Origin: Agromyces marinus
GTDB taxonomy: Bacteria; Actinomycetota; Actinomycetes; Actinomycetales; Microbacteriaceae
Length of the DNA: 64,000 bases
Direction of reading: 5' to 3'
Assembly (NCBI RefSeq): GCF_021442325.1
Contig: NZ_CP087879.1
Coordinates: 2,976,001 to 3,040,000, forward strand
The position numbers and the translations under genes were made by a program. The notes under the pieces were generated by a model. That model saw only the letters and a program-made list of their open reading frames with translations. It was not told where the DNA came from and made no database searches. How positions within the stretch are numbered: position 1 is the stretch's first letter; each line of letters begins with the position of its first letter. Positions 1-8,968 of this stretch are shown here, in pieces.

Positions 1-361
1 CGTCGAGGTACACGTTCGCGTCGAAGCTCCCGGTCGCGAGCGAGACGAGGTCGCCGAAGGCATCGGATGCCGCGGCATCCGTCTCGGACCCGCCGGCCCC
101 GCTCATGCCGCCGCCGCCCATGACCGCGCCGAGGTCGGGCAGCCCGAGCTCGGAGCGCTGCTCGATCGTGCCGGACAGCGCCTCGACCTCGCCCGCCTTC
201 GCGAAGGCGACGAGCTCTTCAGGAGTCATGTCGGGCAGGTCGACCGACGCGTTCGCCTGAATCGGCACCAGGACGGCCACCGCGATCGCGACGGGCACGC
301 CGACGGCGGGAACGACGGTGCGGGCTCGGAACCGGGACGGCCCCGTGCGACGTGGGCTCAT
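1..361 (-). CDS. LolA/RseB-like exported protein, N-terminal part (runs off the window start)
   Basis: The reading frame opens with ATG at 361 and continues past base 1, so about 120 N-terminal residues are visible. It starts with a basic segment (MSPRRTGPSRFR) followed by a hydrophobic stretch (VPAVGVPVAIAVAVLVPIQA), which looks like a signal peptide or membrane anchor. The next part, DLPDMTPEELVAFAKAGEVE followed by alternating polar and hydrophobic residues, resembles the opening of actinobacterial LolA-like / DUF2092 / MucB-RseB-type envelope proteins. A role at the outer face of the membrane is inferred. It is divergent from the gamma-glutamyltransferase. The family call rests only on the N-terminus and the C-terminal domain is not visible. 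Confidence 0.6.
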   Translation of the reverse strand, partial: MSPRRTGPSRFRARTVVPAVGVPVAIAVAVLVPIQANASVDLPDMTPEELVAFAKAGEVEALSGTIEQRSELGLPDLGAVMGGGGMSGAGGSETDAAASDAFGDLVSLATGSFDANVYLD

Positions 362-518
362 GCCTCTCAGGCTACGCCCGCCCGGATCGGTCGGGCCCGC
401 TCCGGGGCGAATTCGCAGCCTGGGCGAGCGCACGCGCGCATCGCAACCCCATTGCCCGGTGTCACGTCCGGGGCTAGCGTGGGCGGCATCCGCATGTAAC
501 CATTTCGGGGGGTTCTCC

Positions 519-2366
519 ATGGTCGACACCGCTGTCCGCCCTCGCTCCGCGCTTCGGCGCGCGGGCATCATCGCCGCCACCGCACTCGCGGCAGGGGGCC
601 TCGTCGCAGCCGCCCCGGCGGTTGCGCTGCCGAGCGCCGCCCCACCCGGAGCGAGCACCACCGCGGGCAGACCCGCCCCGCCGGCACTCGCGACCTCGAC
701 CGGGTACGGCGGCGCCGTGACCTCCGTCGACGCCGAGGCCAGCCGGATCGGACTCGAGGTGCTCCGCAAGGGCGGCAACGCGGCCGACGCCGCGGTCGCG
801 ACGGCCGCGGCGCTCGGCGTCACCGAGCCGTACAGCGCCGGCATCGGCGGTGGCGGGTACTTCGTGCACTTCGACGCCGCCACCGGCGAGGTGACCACGA
901 TCGACGGTCGCGAGACGGCTCCGGCCGCCATGGAGAGCGACGCCTTCATCGACCCGGCGACGGGCACGCCGTACGCCTTCGCGAACGCCGTGTCGTCCGG
1001 CCTCTCGGTCGGCGTGCCCGGCACGCTCGCGACGTGGGAGACCGCGCTCGACGAGTTCGGCACCGAATCGCTGAAGGAGATGCTCAAGCCGTCCATCCTG
1101 CTCGCGACACGCGGGTTCGCCGTCGACGAGACGTTCCGGGCCCAGACGGCCGCGAACGAGGCGCGCTTCGCGCAGTTCCCGGCCACGGCCGAACTCTTCC
1201 TGCCCGGTGGCGAGCTCCCGGTCGTCGGCTCGACGTTCCGGAACCCCGACCTCGCGAAGACGCTCCGCGAGATCGCGCTCGAGGGCACCGACGCGTTCTA
1301 CGACGGCGCGATCGCCGACGAGATCGCCGCGCTCGTGCAGGACCCGGTCACCACCGAGGGCGCGACGCTGCCCGCCTACCCGGGCTCCATCACCACGGCC
1401 GACCTCGCCGGCTACGAGACGCTGATGCAGGACCCGACGCACGTCGAGTACCGGGGCCTCGACGTGTACGGCATGGCTCCCTCGTCGTCGGGCGGCACGA
1501 CCGTGGGCGAGTCGCTGAACATCCTCGAGAACTTCGAGCCGACGGCGGATGACCCGGGGCAGGCGCTCCACCTGTACCTCGAGTCGACCGCGCACGCGTT
1601 CGCCGACCGCAACGCCTACGTCGGCGACCCGGCGTTCGTCGATGTGCCGACCGAGACCCTGCTCAGCCAGGAGTTCGCGGACGCTCGCGCGTGCGCCATC
1701 GATCCTGGCGCGGCATCCGTCAAGCCCGTCGCACCCGGAGCGCTCGACGCGACGGGATGCGCCACCGCCGCCTCGGCCGAGCGCGCGGACACCGAGAACA
1801 TCTCGACCACGCACCTCTCGGTCGTCGACCGGTGGGGCGACGCCGTCGCGTACACGCTCACGATCGAGCAGACCGGCGGGTCTGGCATGACCGTGCCCGG
1901 GCGCGGGTTCCTGCTCAACAACGAGCTGACCGACTTCAGCTTCGTGCCGAACCCCGACGACCCGAACATCGTCGAACCCGGCAAGCGCCCGCGCTCGTCG
2001 ATGTCGCCGACGATCGTGCTCGAGGACGGCGACGTGCGCTACGTCCTCGGCTCGCCGGGCGGTTCGACGATCATCACGACCGTCGTGCAGATCCTGCTCA
2101 ACCGGATCGACCTCGGCATGACCATGCCCGAGGCGGTCGCCGCACCGCGCGCGACGCAGCGCAACACCGCTGCGACGCTCGCCGAGGCCGACTTCATCGC
2201 CGAGTACGCCGACGACCTCGCGCCGTACGGCCAGGCGCTCTCTCCGACCGGCGAGATCGGCGCGGCCGCGACCATCGAGGTGGATGCCGACGGGCTCATG
2301 ACCGCTGCGGCCGAGCCCGAGCGCCGCGGCGGCGGCACCGGGCTCGTGCTCGAGCCGGCCGGCTGA
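519..2366 (+). CDS. ggt: gamma-glutamyltransferase (secreted)
   Basis: This 615-residue protein is a gamma-glutamyltranspeptidase, which cleaves the gamma-glutamyl bond of glutathione and related compounds outside the membrane. The start at 519 is preceded by a G-rich ribosome binding site (ggggggtt) and gives a signal peptide of basic residues plus an alanine-rich hydrophobic core; an in-frame start further upstream would precede the signal peptide by about 67 residues and is unlikely. The N-terminal large-subunit hallmarks are GGNAADAAVA and GIGGGGYF. The autoprocessing and nucleophile site is STTHLSVVD, with Thr430 expected to become the first residue of the small subunit. RPRSSMSPTIV and GSPGGSTI follow as in the family. 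Length is normal. It ends in a strong hairpin terminator. Confidence 0.93.
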   Translation: MVDTAVRPRSALRRAGIIAATALAAGGLVAAAPAVALPSAAPPGASTTAGRPAPPALATSTGYGGAVTSVDAEASRIGLEVLRKGGNAADAAVATAAALGVTEPYSAGIGGGGYFVHFDAATGEVTTIDGRETAPAAMESDAFIDPATGTPYAFANAVSSGLSVGVPGTLATWETALDEFGTESLKEMLKPSILLATRGFAVDETFRAQTAANEARFAQFPATAELFLPGGELPVVGSTFRNPDLAKTLREIALEGTDAFYDGAIADEIAALVQDPVTTEGATLPAYPGSITTADLAGYETLMQDPTHVEYRGLDVYGMAPSSSGGTTVGESLNILENFEPTADDPGQALHLYLESTAHAFADRNAYVGDPAFVDVPTETLLSQEFADARACAIDPGAASVKPVAPGALDATGCATAASAERADTENISTTHLSVVDRWGDAVAYTLTIEQTGGSGMTVPGRGFLLNNELTDFSFVPNPDDPNIVEPGKRPRSSMSPTIVLEDGDVRYVLGSPGGSTIITTVVQILLNRIDLGMTMPEAVAAPRATQRNTAATLAEADFIAEYADDLAPYGQALSPTGEIGAAATIEVDADGLMTAAAEPERRGGGTGLVLEPAG

Positions 2367-2372
2367 GCGCGC

Positions 2373-2408
2373 GTCGCGCGGGCCCGCTGCGGCGCGGGCC
2401 CGCGCGAC
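2373..2408. terminator. bidirectional hairpin terminator between ggt and fgd
   Basis: A perfect 15-bp stem (gtcgcgcgggcccgc and its complement) encloses a 6-nt loop. It lies between the convergent ends of the gamma-glutamyltransferase gene and the F420 operon, so it can serve both. There is no clear T tract, as is usual in very GC-rich actinobacteria. Confidence 0.7.
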
Positions 2409-2414
2409 CTCGCG

Positions 2415-3449
2415 TCAGGCGCCGGGAAGCGCCCGCAGCCGCGGCGCGAGGTCGCGCTCGAACAGCTGCAGGAACCGGCGCTGGTCGTGACCGGGCGCGT
2501 GGAACACGAGGTGGTTGAAGCCCCAGTCCACGTACTGCCCGATCTGCGCCACGACCGCGTCGGGGTCGGTGCCGACGATCCAGCGCTTCGCGATCTGCTC
2601 GATCGGCAGGGCGTCGGCGGCGCGCTCCATCTCGACGGGGTCGGTGATGTCGTGCTTCTGCTCCTTCGACAGCGACAGCGGCGACCAGAACCGGGTGTTG
2701 TCGAGCGCGGCCTCCTCGGTCTCCTCGTACGACAGCTTGATCTCGATCATGCGGTCGTACTGATCGAAGGTGAGGCCGTCGCTGCGTGCCGCGAGCCCCT
2801 CCTTGATCGCGGGGATGAGCTGGTCGACGTACAGCTCCGCGCCCTTGCCGGACGTGCAGATGAACCCGTCGCCCGCACGCGCCGCGTACTTGGCGACCTG
2901 GGGGCCGCCCGCGGCGATGTACACCGGAACGGGCGTCTCGGGGCGGTCGTAGATCGAGGCGTCGTGCGTCGAGTAGTACTCGCCCTCGAAGCTGACCTGG
3001 CCCTCCTGCGTCCAGAGCGCGCGCATGAGGCGCACCGACTCGCGCAGCCGCGCGTAGCGCTCGCGGAACTCGGGCCAGTCCTGCTCGCCCGCGCCGCGGA
3101 ACCCGGTCGCGATCTCGTTGAGGGCCTCGCCCGAGCCGAAGCCGCCGATGATGCGGTTCGGGTACATGACGCCGAGCGAGGCGAACGCCTGCGCGAGCAC
3201 CGCGGGGTTGTAGCGGAAGGTCGGCGTCATGACGCTCGTGCCGATCTTCACGCTCGACGTGCGCTCGCCGACGGCGGCCATCCAGGTGAGCGAGAACGGC
3301 GCGTGCCCGCCGGTGTGGCGCCAGGGCTGGAAGTGGTCGCTGGCCCAGACCGATTCCATGCCGTGGGCCTCGGCCGCGACGGCGATCTCGACGAGTTCGC
3401 GCGGGTCGAACTGCTCGGCGCTGGCCTTGTATCCGAGGGTCAGGGTCAC
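2415..3449 (-). CDS. fgd: F420-dependent glucose-6-phosphate dehydrogenase
   Basis: This 344-residue LLM-class (luciferase-like TIM barrel) enzyme closely follows mycobacterial Fgd1: it opens [10 protein letters not shown], has the [10 protein letters not shown] segment whose His39 corresponds to the catalytic His40 of Fgd1, and keeps [51 protein letters not shown] and the tail [20 protein letters not shown]. The expected reaction is oxidation of glucose 6-phosphate to 6-phosphogluconolactone with reduction of F420 to F420H2. I chose GTG at 3449 because it matches the Fgd1 start and has an AGGAAGG site upstream. Its start overlaps the stop of cofC (GTGA), so it is the last gene of a translationally coupled operon. 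Confidence 0.93.
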   Translation of the reverse strand: MTLTLGYKASAEQFDPRELVEIAVAAEAHGMESVWASDHFQPWRHTGGHAPFSLTWMAAVGERTSSVKIGTSVMTPTFRYNPAVLAQAFASLGVMYPNRIIGGFGSGEALNEIATGFRGAGEQDWPEFRERYARLRESVRLMRALWTQEGQVSFEGEYYSTHDASIYDRPETPVPVYIAAGGPQVAKYAARAGDGFICTSGKGAELYVDQLIPAIKEGLAARSDGLTFDQYDRMIEIKLSYEETEEAALDNTRFWSPLSLSKEQKHDITDPVEMERAADALPIEQIAKRWIVGTDPDAVVAQIGQYVDWGFNHLVFHAPGHDQRRFLQLFERDLAPRLRALPGA

Positions 3450-4255
3450 GATGCTGCCTTCCTGTCTGCGCCGTCCGGCGCGGTTGCGGCGCCCTGGGGC
3501 GCGGTCGATGGGTCTGACGGATGCCGCGTGCCGGAGCGGTCGACGACGCTGCGGTCCACGATGCTGCGGACGGCGATCGTCGTGCGCGGTCCGACGCCGA
3601 GCGCGACGGCGTCGCGCAGCTCGGCGACGGTGTCGACGTCGCGGCGCATGCCCGGGCGGATCGCGTCCGGGTGCAGCGCGAGGAGGTCGGCGAACCCGGC
3701 CGCGCGGTGCCGCGCGGCGGAGTCCGCGCCGAAGTGCGCGGCGAAGCCCGTTCCGGGCGCGGCCGTCGCGAGCGTGGTGCCGGTGCCCTCGGCATCCGCC
3801 ACGAACCCGAGCGGATGTCGCGCCGCGACCTCGAGCGCCGTGTCCAGGTCCTCCCCCCGCATCGCGGGCAGGTCTCCCAGCAGCACGGCCGTACCGACCT
3901 CCGTGTGGACAGTCGTTGCGGGTGTCGCGGCGCCCGCACCCGCAACGACTGTCGACACGGGGTCGGCGGTGCGGGCGGTGCGGATACCGTGCTCGATGGC
4001 GGCGGCGAGGCCGCGCGGGCCGGACTCGGGGACCACGTCGACGTCGGGCAGGGTGCGCAGGGCGGTCTCGATCGCGTGCTCGTCGGTGACGACGTAGACG
4101 CGCCGCACGGTCCGCGCCGCACGTGCGGCGTCGATCGTGTCGAGCGCGAACGCGCGCGCGAGCGCCGCGCGTTGCCCGGGATCGAGCTCGGGTGCGAGCC
4201 TCGTCTTCGCCCCGGTGAGGGACTTGACGGGGATCACGACGTGCCAGGCGGTCAT
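3446..4255 (-). CDS. cofC: 2-phospho-L-lactate guanylyltransferase (CofC/FbiD)
   Basis: CofC activates phospholactate or phosphoenolpyruvate with GTP for coenzyme F420 assembly. The 269-residue product starts [20 protein letters not shown], the nucleotidyltransferase signature of this family (PVKxLxxAKTRL), and contains [15 protein letters not shown] and [10 protein letters not shown], followed by [13 protein letters not shown] and FAAHFGADS. Its start overlaps the cofE stop as ATGA and its end overlaps fgd. An inverted repeat at 3901-3960 lies inside the gene and encodes an extra segment ([17 protein letters not shown]) just before the conserved AVLLGDLP; most family members have a shorter link there as far as I recall. 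The C-terminal 40 residues after GPRTTIAV are low-complexity and probably dispensable. Confidence 0.88.
   Translation of the reverse strand: MTAWHVVIPVKSLTGAKTRLAPELDPGQRAALARAFALDTIDAARAARTVRRVYVVTDEHAIETALRTLPDVDVVPESGPRGLAAAIEHGIRTARTADPVSTVVAGAGAATPATTVHTEVGTAVLLGDLPAMRGEDLDTALEVAARHPLGFVADAEGTGTTLATAAPGTGFAAHFGADSAARHRAAGFADLLALHPDAIRPGMRRDVDTVAELRDAVALGVGPRTTIAVRSIVDRSVVDRSGTRHPSDPSTAPQGAATAPDGADRKAAS
3901..3960. repeat. 24-bp inverted repeat inside cofC
   Basis: Bases 3901-3924 and 3937-3960 are reverse complements with a single mismatch (position 3907), separated by a 12-nt loop. The element is in frame and adds residues without breaking cofC. I saw no second copy in this window. It could be a small palindromic insertion element, an RNA hairpin acting on downstream fgd expression, or both. 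Confidence 0.75.
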
Positions 4256-5118
4256 ACCCGCACCCGCTCCCGTTCGGCGGCCGAGAGTGCCGCGGCGAAC
4301 CCCTCGGCGAAGCCGATCGCGCGCCCCGCGGAGTACCCCGCGCTGCGCCCGGCGGCCATGCCGTGCGCGATCGCCTCGTCCGTTCCGAGCCGGAACAGGT
4401 CGCGCTCGGCGGGCCGGACGATGCTGCGCGCGCCGGGGAGGTCGAGGTCGCCGACGAGGCGGCCGAGTCCGGAGACGACGGCCACGGGGCATCCGCTCGC
4501 CTTGCCCTTGACGAGGTCGCCGGCCGCGGCGAGTTCGTCGGCAACACAGGGCAGCGTGACGAGGAGGGGCTTGCCCGCGGCATCCGTCGTGCCGCGCAGG
4601 TCGTCGAAGACGTGCACGCCCGCGGCGCCGATCGCGACGTCGGTCTGGCCCTCGCGCCACGGGCGGCCCAGCGTGTCGCTCAGGAGGACGCCGAGCAGCT
4701 TCCCGGTGCGCTCGCGCAGGCCGGCGGCGATGAGCCGAGCGGATGCGTCGGGGTCCTCGGGCAGCAGGAGGACGGTGCCGTCGTCGGTGTTGCTCGCGTC
4801 GACGCCGGCCGCGGCGGCGACCATGCCGAGGCGGTTCTCGACGATGCGCGTGATGCCGCCGTCGGCCGTCGGCCGGGTCGCGACGACGCGCACGGTCTCG
4901 TCGGTTATGGCGCGTTCGCGATCGGTCGCGCGGATGATGCGCCCCTCGGCCTTGGACACGATCTTCGAGGTGACGACGAGGATGTCGCCGTCGGCGAGCG
5001 GCTCGCCCGCTGCCGCGACGGCATCGGCGATGACGGCGACGAGGTCGTCTCCGGGGCGGATCTCGCCGATGCCCGGCAGCGCCCGGACGCGGAACCCGCG
5101 CGACGAGGGCGCGCTCAT
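4252..5118 (-). CDS. cofE: coenzyme F420-0:L-glutamate ligase (CofE)
   Basis: CofE adds L-glutamate residues by gamma linkage to F420-0 using GTP. The 288-residue protein shows the family core: [18 protein letters not shown], the [12 protein letters not shown] segment, [51 protein letters not shown] and [18 protein letters not shown]. It corresponds to the ligase domain alone, about 250 residues, without the C-terminal nitroreductase-like domain fused in mycobacterial FbiB. The tail ([20 protein letters not shown]) is a helical low-complexity extension. The ATG at 5118 overlaps the stop of the upstream oxidoreductase and the gene's stop overlaps cofC, both as ATGA. A paralogue lies about 2.8 kb upstream. 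Confidence 0.92.
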   Translation of the reverse strand: MSAPSSRGFRVRALPGIGEIRPGDDLVAVIADAVAAAGEPLADGDILVVTSKIVSKAEGRIIRATDRERAITDETVRVVATRPTADGGITRIVENRLGMVAAAAGVDASNTDDGTVLLLPEDPDASARLIAAGLRERTGKLLGVLLSDTLGRPWREGQTDVAIGAAGVHVFDDLRGTTDAAGKPLLVTLPCVADELAAAGDLVKGKASGCPVAVVSGLGRLVGDLDLPGARSIVRPAERDLFRLGTDEAIAHGMAAGRSAGYSAGRAIGFAEGFAAALSAAERERVRV

Positions 5119-6107
5119 GCGCGCACCGCCGGGATGACCTCGCGCCCGAAGGCCTCGATGAACTCGGCCTGGTTGCGGCCGACGTTGTGGACGTAGATGC
5201 GGTCGAAGCCGAGGTCGAGGTGGCGCTGGATGTGCGCGCGGTGCACGTCGAGGTCGGCCGAGACGAGCATGCGCCCGGCGAAGTCCTCGGGCCGGACGGT
5301 GCGCGCGAGCTGTTCGAACTCGAAGGGCGAGCGGATGTCGCTGCGCGAGAAGCGCATGCCCCCGATCGGCCACTCGGCGAGCGCGTTCGCCATCGCCTCC
5401 TCGTCGGTGGGCGCCCACGACACGTGGAGCTGGAGCACCTTCTGCATGCCGTCGACGTCGCGGCCGGATTCGCGCGCGCCGTCGGAGAATCGGCCGAGCA
5501 GCGCGGCGAGTCGGTCGTAGGGGGCGCCGGTCGTGATGAGGCCGTCGGCGACCTTCCCGGCACGGCGCGCCGTGACCGGGCCGGCCGTGGCGACGAGGAT
5601 CTTGGGCGCGACGGGCGGCATGGTCCAGAGCCGGGTGGTCTCCATGCGGAAGTGGGGGCCGTGGTGGCGCACTTCGCGCCCGGCGATCGACGCGGTGAAG
5701 AGCTTGCGGATGAGGTCGACGGCCTCGAACATGCGGGCGATGCGCTCGTGCGCCTCGGGCCAGTACTGCCCGACGACGTGTTCGTTGAGGGCCTCGCCGG
5801 AGCCGAGGCCGAGCCAGTGCCGCCCGGGGTAGAGGGATGCCAGCGTGGCGCTGGCCTGCGCGACGACGGCGGGGTGCGTGCGGAACGTGGGCGTGGTCGC
5901 GCCGGGGCCGAAGTCGCCGCGCGTGCGGGCGCCGATCGCGCCGAGCACGCTCCAGACGTGGCTCGCCTGCCCCTGGCCGGGCAGCCAGGGCTGGAAGTGG
6001 TCGGTCGCCATGACGCCCGTGAACCCGTGCTGCTCGGCGAGCTCCGCATACCCGACGGCGTCGGATGGAGGGAACTGCTCGAGCATCGCGGCATAGCCGA
6101 TGTGCAC
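5115..6107 (-). CDS. LLM-class F420-dependent oxidoreductase (G6PDH-like family)
   Basis: This 330-residue protein is the first gene of the F420 operon. It opens [20 protein letters not shown] and has ATDHFQPW, the same F420-site segment as Fgd, then [35 protein letters not shown] and [20 protein letters not shown]. It resembles the TIGR03557-type F420 G6PDH-like subfamily more than true Fgd, so the substrate is unknown. The GTG at 6107 is preferred because a GGAGGG site lies 6 nt upstream; a second GTG at 6113 would overlap that site. The stop overlaps the cofE start by 4 bp. A GntR operator candidate lies about 100 nt upstream. Confidence 0.82.
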   Translation of the reverse strand: MHIGYAAMLEQFPPSDAVGYAELAEQHGFTGVMATDHFQPWLPGQGQASHVWSVLGAIGARTRGDFGPGATTPTFRTHPAVVAQASATLASLYPGRHWLGLGSGEALNEHVVGQYWPEAHERIARMFEAVDLIRKLFTASIAGREVRHHGPHFRMETTRLWTMPPVAPKILVATAGPVTARRAGKVADGLITTGAPYDRLAALLGRFSDGARESGRDVDGMQKVLQLHVSWAPTDEEAMANALAEWPIGGMRFSRSDIRSPFEFEQLARTVRPEDFAGRMLVSADLDVHRAHIQRHLDLGFDRIYVHNVGRNQAEFIEAFGREVIPAVRA

Positions 6108-6203
6108 TGACACCCCTCCATCCTGACGCGTCGTCGCAGGTGTGTCATTCGGGCCGATCGGCTCGAACGGCGGGTCCACCTCCCGCATGACCATCATTTC
6201 GGA

Positions 6204-6220
6204 TACTGGATCCAAAAAGC
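6204..6220. promoter_or_regulatory. candidate GntR operator upstream of the F420 operon
   Basis: The palindrome TGGATCCA, extended on one side as TGGATCCAAAAAGC, lies in the 158-base gap between the gntR stop and the first F420 operon gene. The same TGGATCCAAAA core occurs in the opposite orientation before gntR (7077-7094). A FadR-family regulator usually binds short palindromes like this. Assignment is inference. Confidence 0.45.
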
Positions 6221-6265
6221 AAGTACGGATTCATCCGAAGCGAACACCGCCCGGTCCGCGGCGAC

Positions 6266-7039
6266 TCAGCGGCCGGAGCGACGGCGGCCGGTTGCCGGCG
6301 CCGGCCCCGCCGTCGACTCGGCCGCGAGCATGTCCAGCACGCCGTCGCGCACGCCCTCGAGGTGGTGGCGCAGCAGCTCGACCGCCGCATCCGCATCACC
6401 GGCCGCCACGGCATCCGTCAACTCGTCGTGGGAATGCTGGTGCGCATCATCGCCCACGAGGCGCCACCCGAGCATGTACCGGCCGACCTTCAGCCGCAGC
6501 TGGTCGATCAGCTCCCACTGGATCGGACGCCGAGTCGCGTCGTAGAGCTCGGCGTAGAAGGCCGTGCGCGCCTCCACGAAGTCGGCGCCCTCCTGCTCGG
6601 CGTCGGCGGTGCGCCCGAGCATCCGGAGCCGCTCGAGGCGCGCATCGGACATCTCGCCCATCGACGAGCGCAGCGCCTCCGTCTCGAGCAGGATCCGCAG
6701 GTGGTAGACCTCGCGCGCCTGCTCGACCGAGAGCGACTTGACCACCGCGCCGCGCCGGTCGTGGAACTCGACGAGCCCGTCGGACTCGAGCTGGATGAGC
6801 GCCGACCTCACCGGCAGCCTCGAGACGCCGATCGACTCGGCGAGCGTCTCCTGGCGGAGCTTGTGCCCCGGCGGGAGGGTTCCGTCGAGGATGGCCTCGC
6901 GGATGATGTCGTACGCCATGACCCCGACCGATCGGTAGCCCGTCGCGTGCCGCCCGGCGAGCCGGGCCAGCGCATCCTCGCCTTCGCCACCGCTCGTTCG
7001 GGTCGGCTGCTCGTCCACGGCGTTCTCGTCCCGGGTCAT
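6266..7039 (-). CDS. GntR-family transcriptional regulator, FadR/FCD type
   Basis: The 257-residue protein has an N-terminal winged helix of the GntR family: YDIIREAILDGTLPPGHKLR, then LAESIGVSRLPVRSALIQLE and GLVEFHDRRGAVV. The remaining ~150 residues (LSVEQAREVYHLRILLETEA onwards, with HSHDELTDAVAAGDADAAVE near the end) match the all-helical FCD effector-binding domain. The ATG at 7039 is preceded by about 100 bases of intergenic DNA. It sits between a cofE paralogue and the four-gene F420 operon, all on the same strand, so control of F420 genes and of itself is likely. Ligand unknown. Confidence 0.85.
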   Translation of the reverse strand: MTRDENAVDEQPTRTSGGEGEDALARLAGRHATGYRSVGVMAYDIIREAILDGTLPPGHKLRQETLAESIGVSRLPVRSALIQLESDGLVEFHDRRGAVVKSLSVEQAREVYHLRILLETEALRSSMGEMSDARLERLRMLGRTADAEQEGADFVEARTAFYAELYDATRRPIQWELIDQLRLKVGRYMLGWRLVGDDAHQHSHDELTDAVAAGDADAAVELLRHHLEGVRDGVLDMLAAESTAGPAPATGRRRSGR

Positions 7040-7076
7040 GGATCCCGAATGTATCGGAAAGATCACGCTGGAGTCT

Positions 7077-7094
7077 GCATTTTGGATCCAGAAA
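7077..7094. promoter_or_regulatory. candidate GntR operator upstream of gntR
   Basis: The segment GCATTTTGGATCCAGAAA carries the TGGATCCA palindrome with the same AT-rich flank as the site at 6204-6220, in inverted orientation. It lies 38 bases upstream of the gntR start, which suggests autoregulation. Another GGATCC-like half, followed by GTATCGGAA, abuts the start codon at about 7039-7060. Confidence 0.45.
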
Positions 7095-7139
7095 CTTTGC
7101 ATCGCCCCCGGCGCTCCCCCGGTCGGCCGACCCCGCGGC

Positions 7140-7922
7140 TCACTCCGAACGCAAGGGCCCCTCGGCCTGCGCCTCGTCGAAACCGGCCCGGTAGCCGTCC
7201 TCGTACGCCTCCTCCGACCCCTGCCGGAACAGGTCCCGGTCGGACGGACGCACGATCGATCGGGCACCCGGCAGGTCGAGGTCGCCCACGAGTCGGCCGA
7301 GCCCCCGCACGATCGCGACCGGCACACCAGAGGACTTGCCCTTGACGAGCTCGGCCGCGCCGGCCAGTTCGTCGGCCACGCACGGCATCGTCACCGCGAG
7401 CGGCTTGCCCGTGGCATCCGCCCCGCCCCGCAGGTCGTCGAAGACGTGCACGCCCGCCGCTCCGATCGCGATGTCGGTCTGCCCCTCGCGCCACGGTCGG
7501 CCGAGCGTGTCGGAGACGAGCACGCCGACCCGGGCCCCGGTCAGCGAGCGGATGCCGGTGGCCAACGCGCGCGCGGACGCATCCGGATCGACCGGAAGGA
7601 GCAGCACGGTGCCGTCCGGTGCGTTCGAGGCGTCGACCCCGGCGGCGGCGCCGATGATGCCGAGCCGGTTCTCGACGATCCGCGTCACGGAATCGGCCGT
7701 CTGCCGGGTCGCGACGACCCGCACGGTCTCGTCCGTGATCGCCTGCTCGCGATCGTCCGCGAGCACGACACGACCCTCGGCCTTCGAGACGACCTTGGAC
7801 GTGACGACGAGGATGTCGCCGTCGGCGAGGGGGTCGGCGAGCGCCCGGACGATGAGTGCGGCGAGGTCGTCCGCGTGCTCGATCTCGGGGATCCCCTCGA
7901 TGCCTTCGATGCTGTACCTCAC
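7140..7922 (-). CDS. CofE-like F420-0:gamma-glutamyl ligase, second copy
   Basis: This 260-residue protein is a paralogue of the CofE at 4252-5118 and keeps the same blocks: [81 protein letters not shown] and [16 protein letters not shown]. The GTG at 7922 is preceded by a GGAGGGG site. Metal- and nucleotide-site regions look intact in both copies, so both may be active. Distinct roles, such as the first versus later glutamate additions or action on another acceptor, are possible but not shown. It lies upstream of gntR on the same strand. Confidence 0.85.
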   Translation of the reverse strand: MRYSIEGIEGIPEIEHADDLAALIVRALADPLADGDILVVTSKVVSKAEGRVVLADDREQAITDETVRVVATRQTADSVTRIVENRLGIIGAAAGVDASNAPDGTVLLLPVDPDASARALATGIRSLTGARVGVLVSDTLGRPWREGQTDIAIGAAGVHVFDDLRGGADATGKPLAVTMPCVADELAGAAELVKGKSSGVPVAIVRGLGRLVGDLDLPGARSIVRPSDRDLFRQGSEEAYEDGYRAGFDEAQAEGPLRSE

Positions 7923-8020
7923 GCGCGCCCCTCCGCTCGGTTCACCTCACATCTTGGCAGCCGGACCCGTCGCTGGAAGACTTCGCTCAGGCGCGATCCG
8001 TGCCGCGGGGGGAGATGCTC

Positions 8021-8392
8021 ATGTCCGAGGTCGCCGCGCAACGCCCGAAGCGGCCCGTGGTCGTCTGGGACCTCGTGCTGACCATCGCGCTGCTCGTGCT
8101 CATGACGGGTATCGGATTCGTGTTGTTCTTCATGTCGTTCTTCCTCGCGTTCGCGGGCGACTCGTGCGGGGCGTCCTCCGTGTGCGACTTCGATCGCATG
8201 GGCACCGGCATGCTCGTCGCGATCATCGGCGTCCCGGCGATCGGGGTCCTGGCGCTCGTCGCCGCGATCCTGATGCTCGTGCTGCGGCGCATCGCGTTCT
8301 GGGTGCCGCTGGCCGGCATCGTGCTCATGGCCGGGATGTTCGCGCTCGGCGCCTGGATCACGTTCTCGGCGGTGCAACCCGCCGCCGGCTGA
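8021..8392 (+). CDS. small membrane protein of unknown function
   Basis: A 123-residue protein with a short cytoplasmic N-terminus (SEVAAQRPKRPVVVWD) and three or four membrane segments: one around residues 18-45 (LVLTIALLVLMTG onward), one from MLVAIIGVPAIGVLALVAAI and one from AFWVPLAGIVLMAGMFALGA. A short loop carries two cysteines (CGASSVC). I chose the ATG at 8021 over the one at 8015 because the GGGGGGAG site then has normal spacing. The gene is divergent from the cofE paralogue and lies 15 bases before a DUF6328 gene, probably co-transcribed. I do not recognise the family with certainty. Confidence 0.75.
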   Translation: MSEVAAQRPKRPVVVWDLVLTIALLVLMTGIGFVLFFMSFFLAFAGDSCGASSVCDFDRMGTGMLVAIIGVPAIGVLALVAAILMLVLRRIAFWVPLAGIVLMAGMFALGAWITFSAVQPAAG

Positions 8393-8407
8393 CACGAGGG
8401 GAGCCGC

Positions 8408-8905
8408 ATGTCCGAGACCGCCGCCGTCGACGGCACCGACGAGGAGCGCCACGAGACCGCGGGCGAACGCCTGGATCGCAAGTGGAACGACATCCTCCAG
8501 GAGCTGCGCGTCGTGATGACCGGCACCCAACTGATCACGGGCTTCCTGCTCGCGGTCGCGTTCCAGCCGAAGTTCGCCGAACTCGAGGCCTACGAGGTCG
8601 GGCTGTACCTCGTCCTCGTGGTCCTCGCGACCGCCGCGACGATGCTCGGCCTCGCCCCGGTGATCCTGCATCGCGAACTCAGCGGCCAGAAGCAGAAGGA
8701 GCGCGTGGTCCGGATCGCCAACTCGCTCCTGCTCGCGCTGCTCGTGGTGGTCTCACTCGTGGCGGTCGGCGTGGCGAGCCTCATCTTCGACGTGACCGTG
8801 AACCGCCAGGCCGGATGGACGGCCGGCGGCGTGGCGTTCGCGTTGGTGCTGACCTTCTGGATCGTGGTGCCGAGGATCGGCAAGCGCGCCGCGCGGCGCA
8901 CCTGA
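8408..8905 (+). CDS. DUF6328 family membrane protein
   Basis: The 165-residue protein has a charged N-terminus (ERLDRKWNDILQELRVVMTG) leading into a hydrophobic segment (TGTQLITGFLLAVAFQPKF) and three further membrane helices. The LQELRV-TGxQxLxxFLL opening is typical of the DUF6328 family, small four-helix membrane proteins found in actinobacteria. Function is unknown. It follows the preceding small membrane protein closely and may form an operon with it. Confidence 0.75.
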   Translation: MSETAAVDGTDEERHETAGERLDRKWNDILQELRVVMTGTQLITGFLLAVAFQPKFAELEAYEVGLYLVLVVLATAATMLGLAPVILHRELSGQKQKERVVRIANSLLLALLVVVSLVAVGVASLIFDVTVNRQAGWTAGGVAFALVLTFWIVVPRIGKRAARRT

Positions 8906-8968
8906 CCGCTCGCGGGCGGCCGTCCGCGCGTACCGGAGCGGTCGGCGGCCGAGCCTAGGCTGGATCGC

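Noticed and set aside
318-518. Upstream in-frame extension of the gamma-glutamyltransferase
   Set aside because: It would place about 67 Arg/Pro-rich residues before the signal peptide and overlaps the divergent promoter region.
8904-8943. Possible terminator hairpin after the DUF6328 gene (gaccgctc with gagcggtc)
   Set aside because: Only an 8-bp outer stem with a long irregular interior; too weak in such GC-rich sequence to call.
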